DNA of 64,000 bases from Pelodera strongyloides. Lineage: Eukaryota; Nematoda; Chromadorea; Rhabditida; Rhabditidae. The DNA is taken from assembly GCA_036852015.1 (NCBI GenBank), contig JAANDG010000128.1, forward strand, positions 124,001 to 188,000, written 5' to 3'. Below are positions 62,401 to 64,000 of the stretch, piece after piece; the first letter of the stretch is position 1; each line of letters starts with the position of its first letter. The notes beneath the pieces were generated by a model. It had not been told where the DNA came from. It saw nothing but the letters and a program-made list of their open reading frames with translations, and searched no databases. Position numbers and translations under genes: made by a program.

Positions 62401-62730
62401 ATCAAATGTCAAGGAGAACAACTATTTAGCAACAAATAACCTATTTGTTTATAAGGTAGTGGTTCTCCTAATTCGTTATAGCGTAGATCACATGATACCG
62501 CTAACACATACATGTGTTCCACCTCAATACGAATGGACCCGCTCGAATTGATTTTGTTATTTCGCAATGATCAATTATAGTCACAAGTTATATGTTACAA
62601 CGCAATTCATGCTCAAGTATGGTCACCAGTAAATATTCGTTCTAAGCTTATTTCTTTCAGATACACACATTTTCAATTACGGCCATATTCTCAGAAAACG
62701 GGGGCGATGTCAATATCGTCGAAATCAACG
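59447..62730 (+). CDS. Two candidate exons of an unassigned gene (possible MABP domain)
   Basis: Exon 59447-59603 follows a good tttttcgcag acceptor, is open in phase 1 and ends at GTAAAC in phase 2. It reads ELPPGLIFHRIP, then MELGHG and KHICIRSTRS. This order (Pro-Gly, a Pro-Thr turn, Leu-x-x-Gly, then a hydrophobic strand ending in Arg) resembles one repeat of the MABP beta-prism seen in DENND4/Crag proteins, but only loosely. Exon 62661-62730 joins it in phase, giving GYTHFQLRPYSQK, although all three frames are open there and another frame looks equally protein-like. No start or stop is in view. If the gene is real, it continues to the right of the window. Confidence 0.3.
59604..62660. 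other. Stretch between the two candidate exons
   Basis: Nothing convincing was seen. A GC-richer patch at 60880-60990 has an open minus frame rich in Glu and Arg but no splice partners. Two similar cttcggatcccgttctttt-type units lie at about 61717-61755. Confidence 0.45.
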
Positions 62731-64000
62731 GTTGGTCTTTTTAATTTCTTTTTAAATTTAGTTCCGCTTTATGAATCTCTTCATTTTTTCTCATATACGA
62801 ATAGTTTTCTTTTTCTCAGTGTGATTTTTCACGTGATGAAAATTTACATAACATATGTGCAGGTTAATCGGATACTCCTAACAATAATTAAATTCTCCTT
62901 GTTTTGCTGTCAGTTAATAACAATTTGACAAATGTGTTGCAATAGTAGAGTTTATCACTTCCGCAATAGATCACAGTTTTCGCAAGCATCGACTGTTCGA
63001 CATCTGTTATCCATGTTTTGAAAAGATATATCCATCGAATGAGTAAAAGGAATCCAAGGTTGACATAGTTTGCTCTATGCAAATCACTGCATTTGTCGGC
63101 AGCACACGCTTTACATAATGAGATCGCCGTTAGAACCAAATTTGTTTCACCTTGAAGCATTGTTAGCAAAACACCAAGAAATTAAGCGTTTTCCACGGGT
63201 TCGCAACTGCAATTGTGGAGAAGATCGTTAATTATCGTACCCGTTTCGGCGCAGTTTATTGTCCAACCATACTTCCCGGGTTAGCATTAGAGGGCAATAA
63301 AATGATAGCAGTGTTTGTCGAGAGTGGCATCCTTCATCACTCTTACATTTTTTTCTTTAGCTACGCTTATTATCTGAAAAGTCTACCGTTCAAAATCTCT
63401 GAAATGTTAACTACATAAGGCGTGCAACATCCGATCGGAACGCTTCCGTATAAGTAGACCAGTAAAAAAACTACTTTGTGTACTAAATTGGGTTCACAGT
63501 TCGCTGATACAAAGGAAATTAATTTTCTAGAGAAGGAAAAAAAAATAGAGCAGCCTAATAGATGGATCTTTGTGTTGGGATGTATTTTTTAAAGCAACTT
63601 TGAAAAAAGACAGTTTTTAATAGATAATCGAACTCTCTTTGTTTTAATTTAACCTTTAGTCTTCTTGCTTTTTTCTATTATTCTAAATCGTTTTTCTTTT
63701 CGGAATGAAACAAGCCAAGTCGATCAGTAATGATTCCCATCAAGGCCATCCCTAATGCACACTAAATGAGGGAGAGTGGTCTCCCTCCTCCGCTAACTAT
63801 ATTTGATAACAATGCTCCTCCCACATAGCCTTTCAATAGGTCATGCACGTAAATATGATGTCTTGTTCAACAATTAAGTCCTTACAAAAGCCAAAATAAC
63901 GCTATTATTTGGACTACCTAACCTTTTTTGGAACTATTTCTACAATGTTTTGGTTCGTAGGATTCACTGATGGTCAGCCGGACAATTAGTTCCTCTTTGG
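62731..64000. other. Right end of the window, no recognised gene
   Basis: No exon could be supported on either strand. The small open frames lack splice context. Confidence 0.5.

Overview
This window is nuclear DNA from a nematode, most likely a clade V (strongylid or hookworm-like) worm with long introns. The evidence is AT-rich sequence, genes cut into many small exons with TTTCAG-type acceptors, acceptors that abut start codons (the mark of spliced-leader trans-splicing), and gene families known from nematodes. Gene models were built by hand from open frames, splice sites and intron phase.

Layout: (1) 1-6.7 kb is mostly non-coding, with a His-rich first exon on the minus strand (1028-1239) whose gene runs left or out of the window. 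(2) 6.7-44.2 kb, plus strand, holds a complement C3/alpha-2-macroglobulin-like gene (TEP family) of about 46 exons and 1,780 residues. It has macroglobulin domains, a short Cys-rich anaphylatoxin-like segment, an alpha/alpha toroid (TED) domain, a receptor-binding domain and a C-terminal C345C/NTR domain. No GCGEQ thioester motif is visible at the expected place. (3) Its ninth intron is 24 kb long and encloses two complete minus-strand rhodopsin-type GPCR genes (10.6-15.9 kb and 21.2-25.2 kb). They are related to each other, resemble the nematode GnRH-receptor-related family and nearly lack cytoplasmic tails. The intron also carries a tRNA-derived SINE-like repeat, a foldback element, a perfect hairpin and tandem repeats. 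(4) 46.1-50.8 kb, plus strand, holds a single-pass leucine-rich-repeat membrane protein (about 614 residues). (5) 51.6-54.5 kb, minus strand, holds a complete four-EF-hand calmodulin-like protein (161 residues). (6) 54.5-64 kb is mostly non-coding, with two candidate exons of a plus-strand gene (59.4-62.7 kb), possibly a MABP-type domain.

The genes do not form an operon or one obvious pathway. The TEP-like and LRR proteins are both probably extracellular or surface recognition or adhesion proteins, the two GPCRs probably receive peptide signals, and the EF-hand protein is a calcium sensor. The most unusual arrangement is the pair of antisense peptide-receptor genes inside the intron of a thioester-less complement-like gene.
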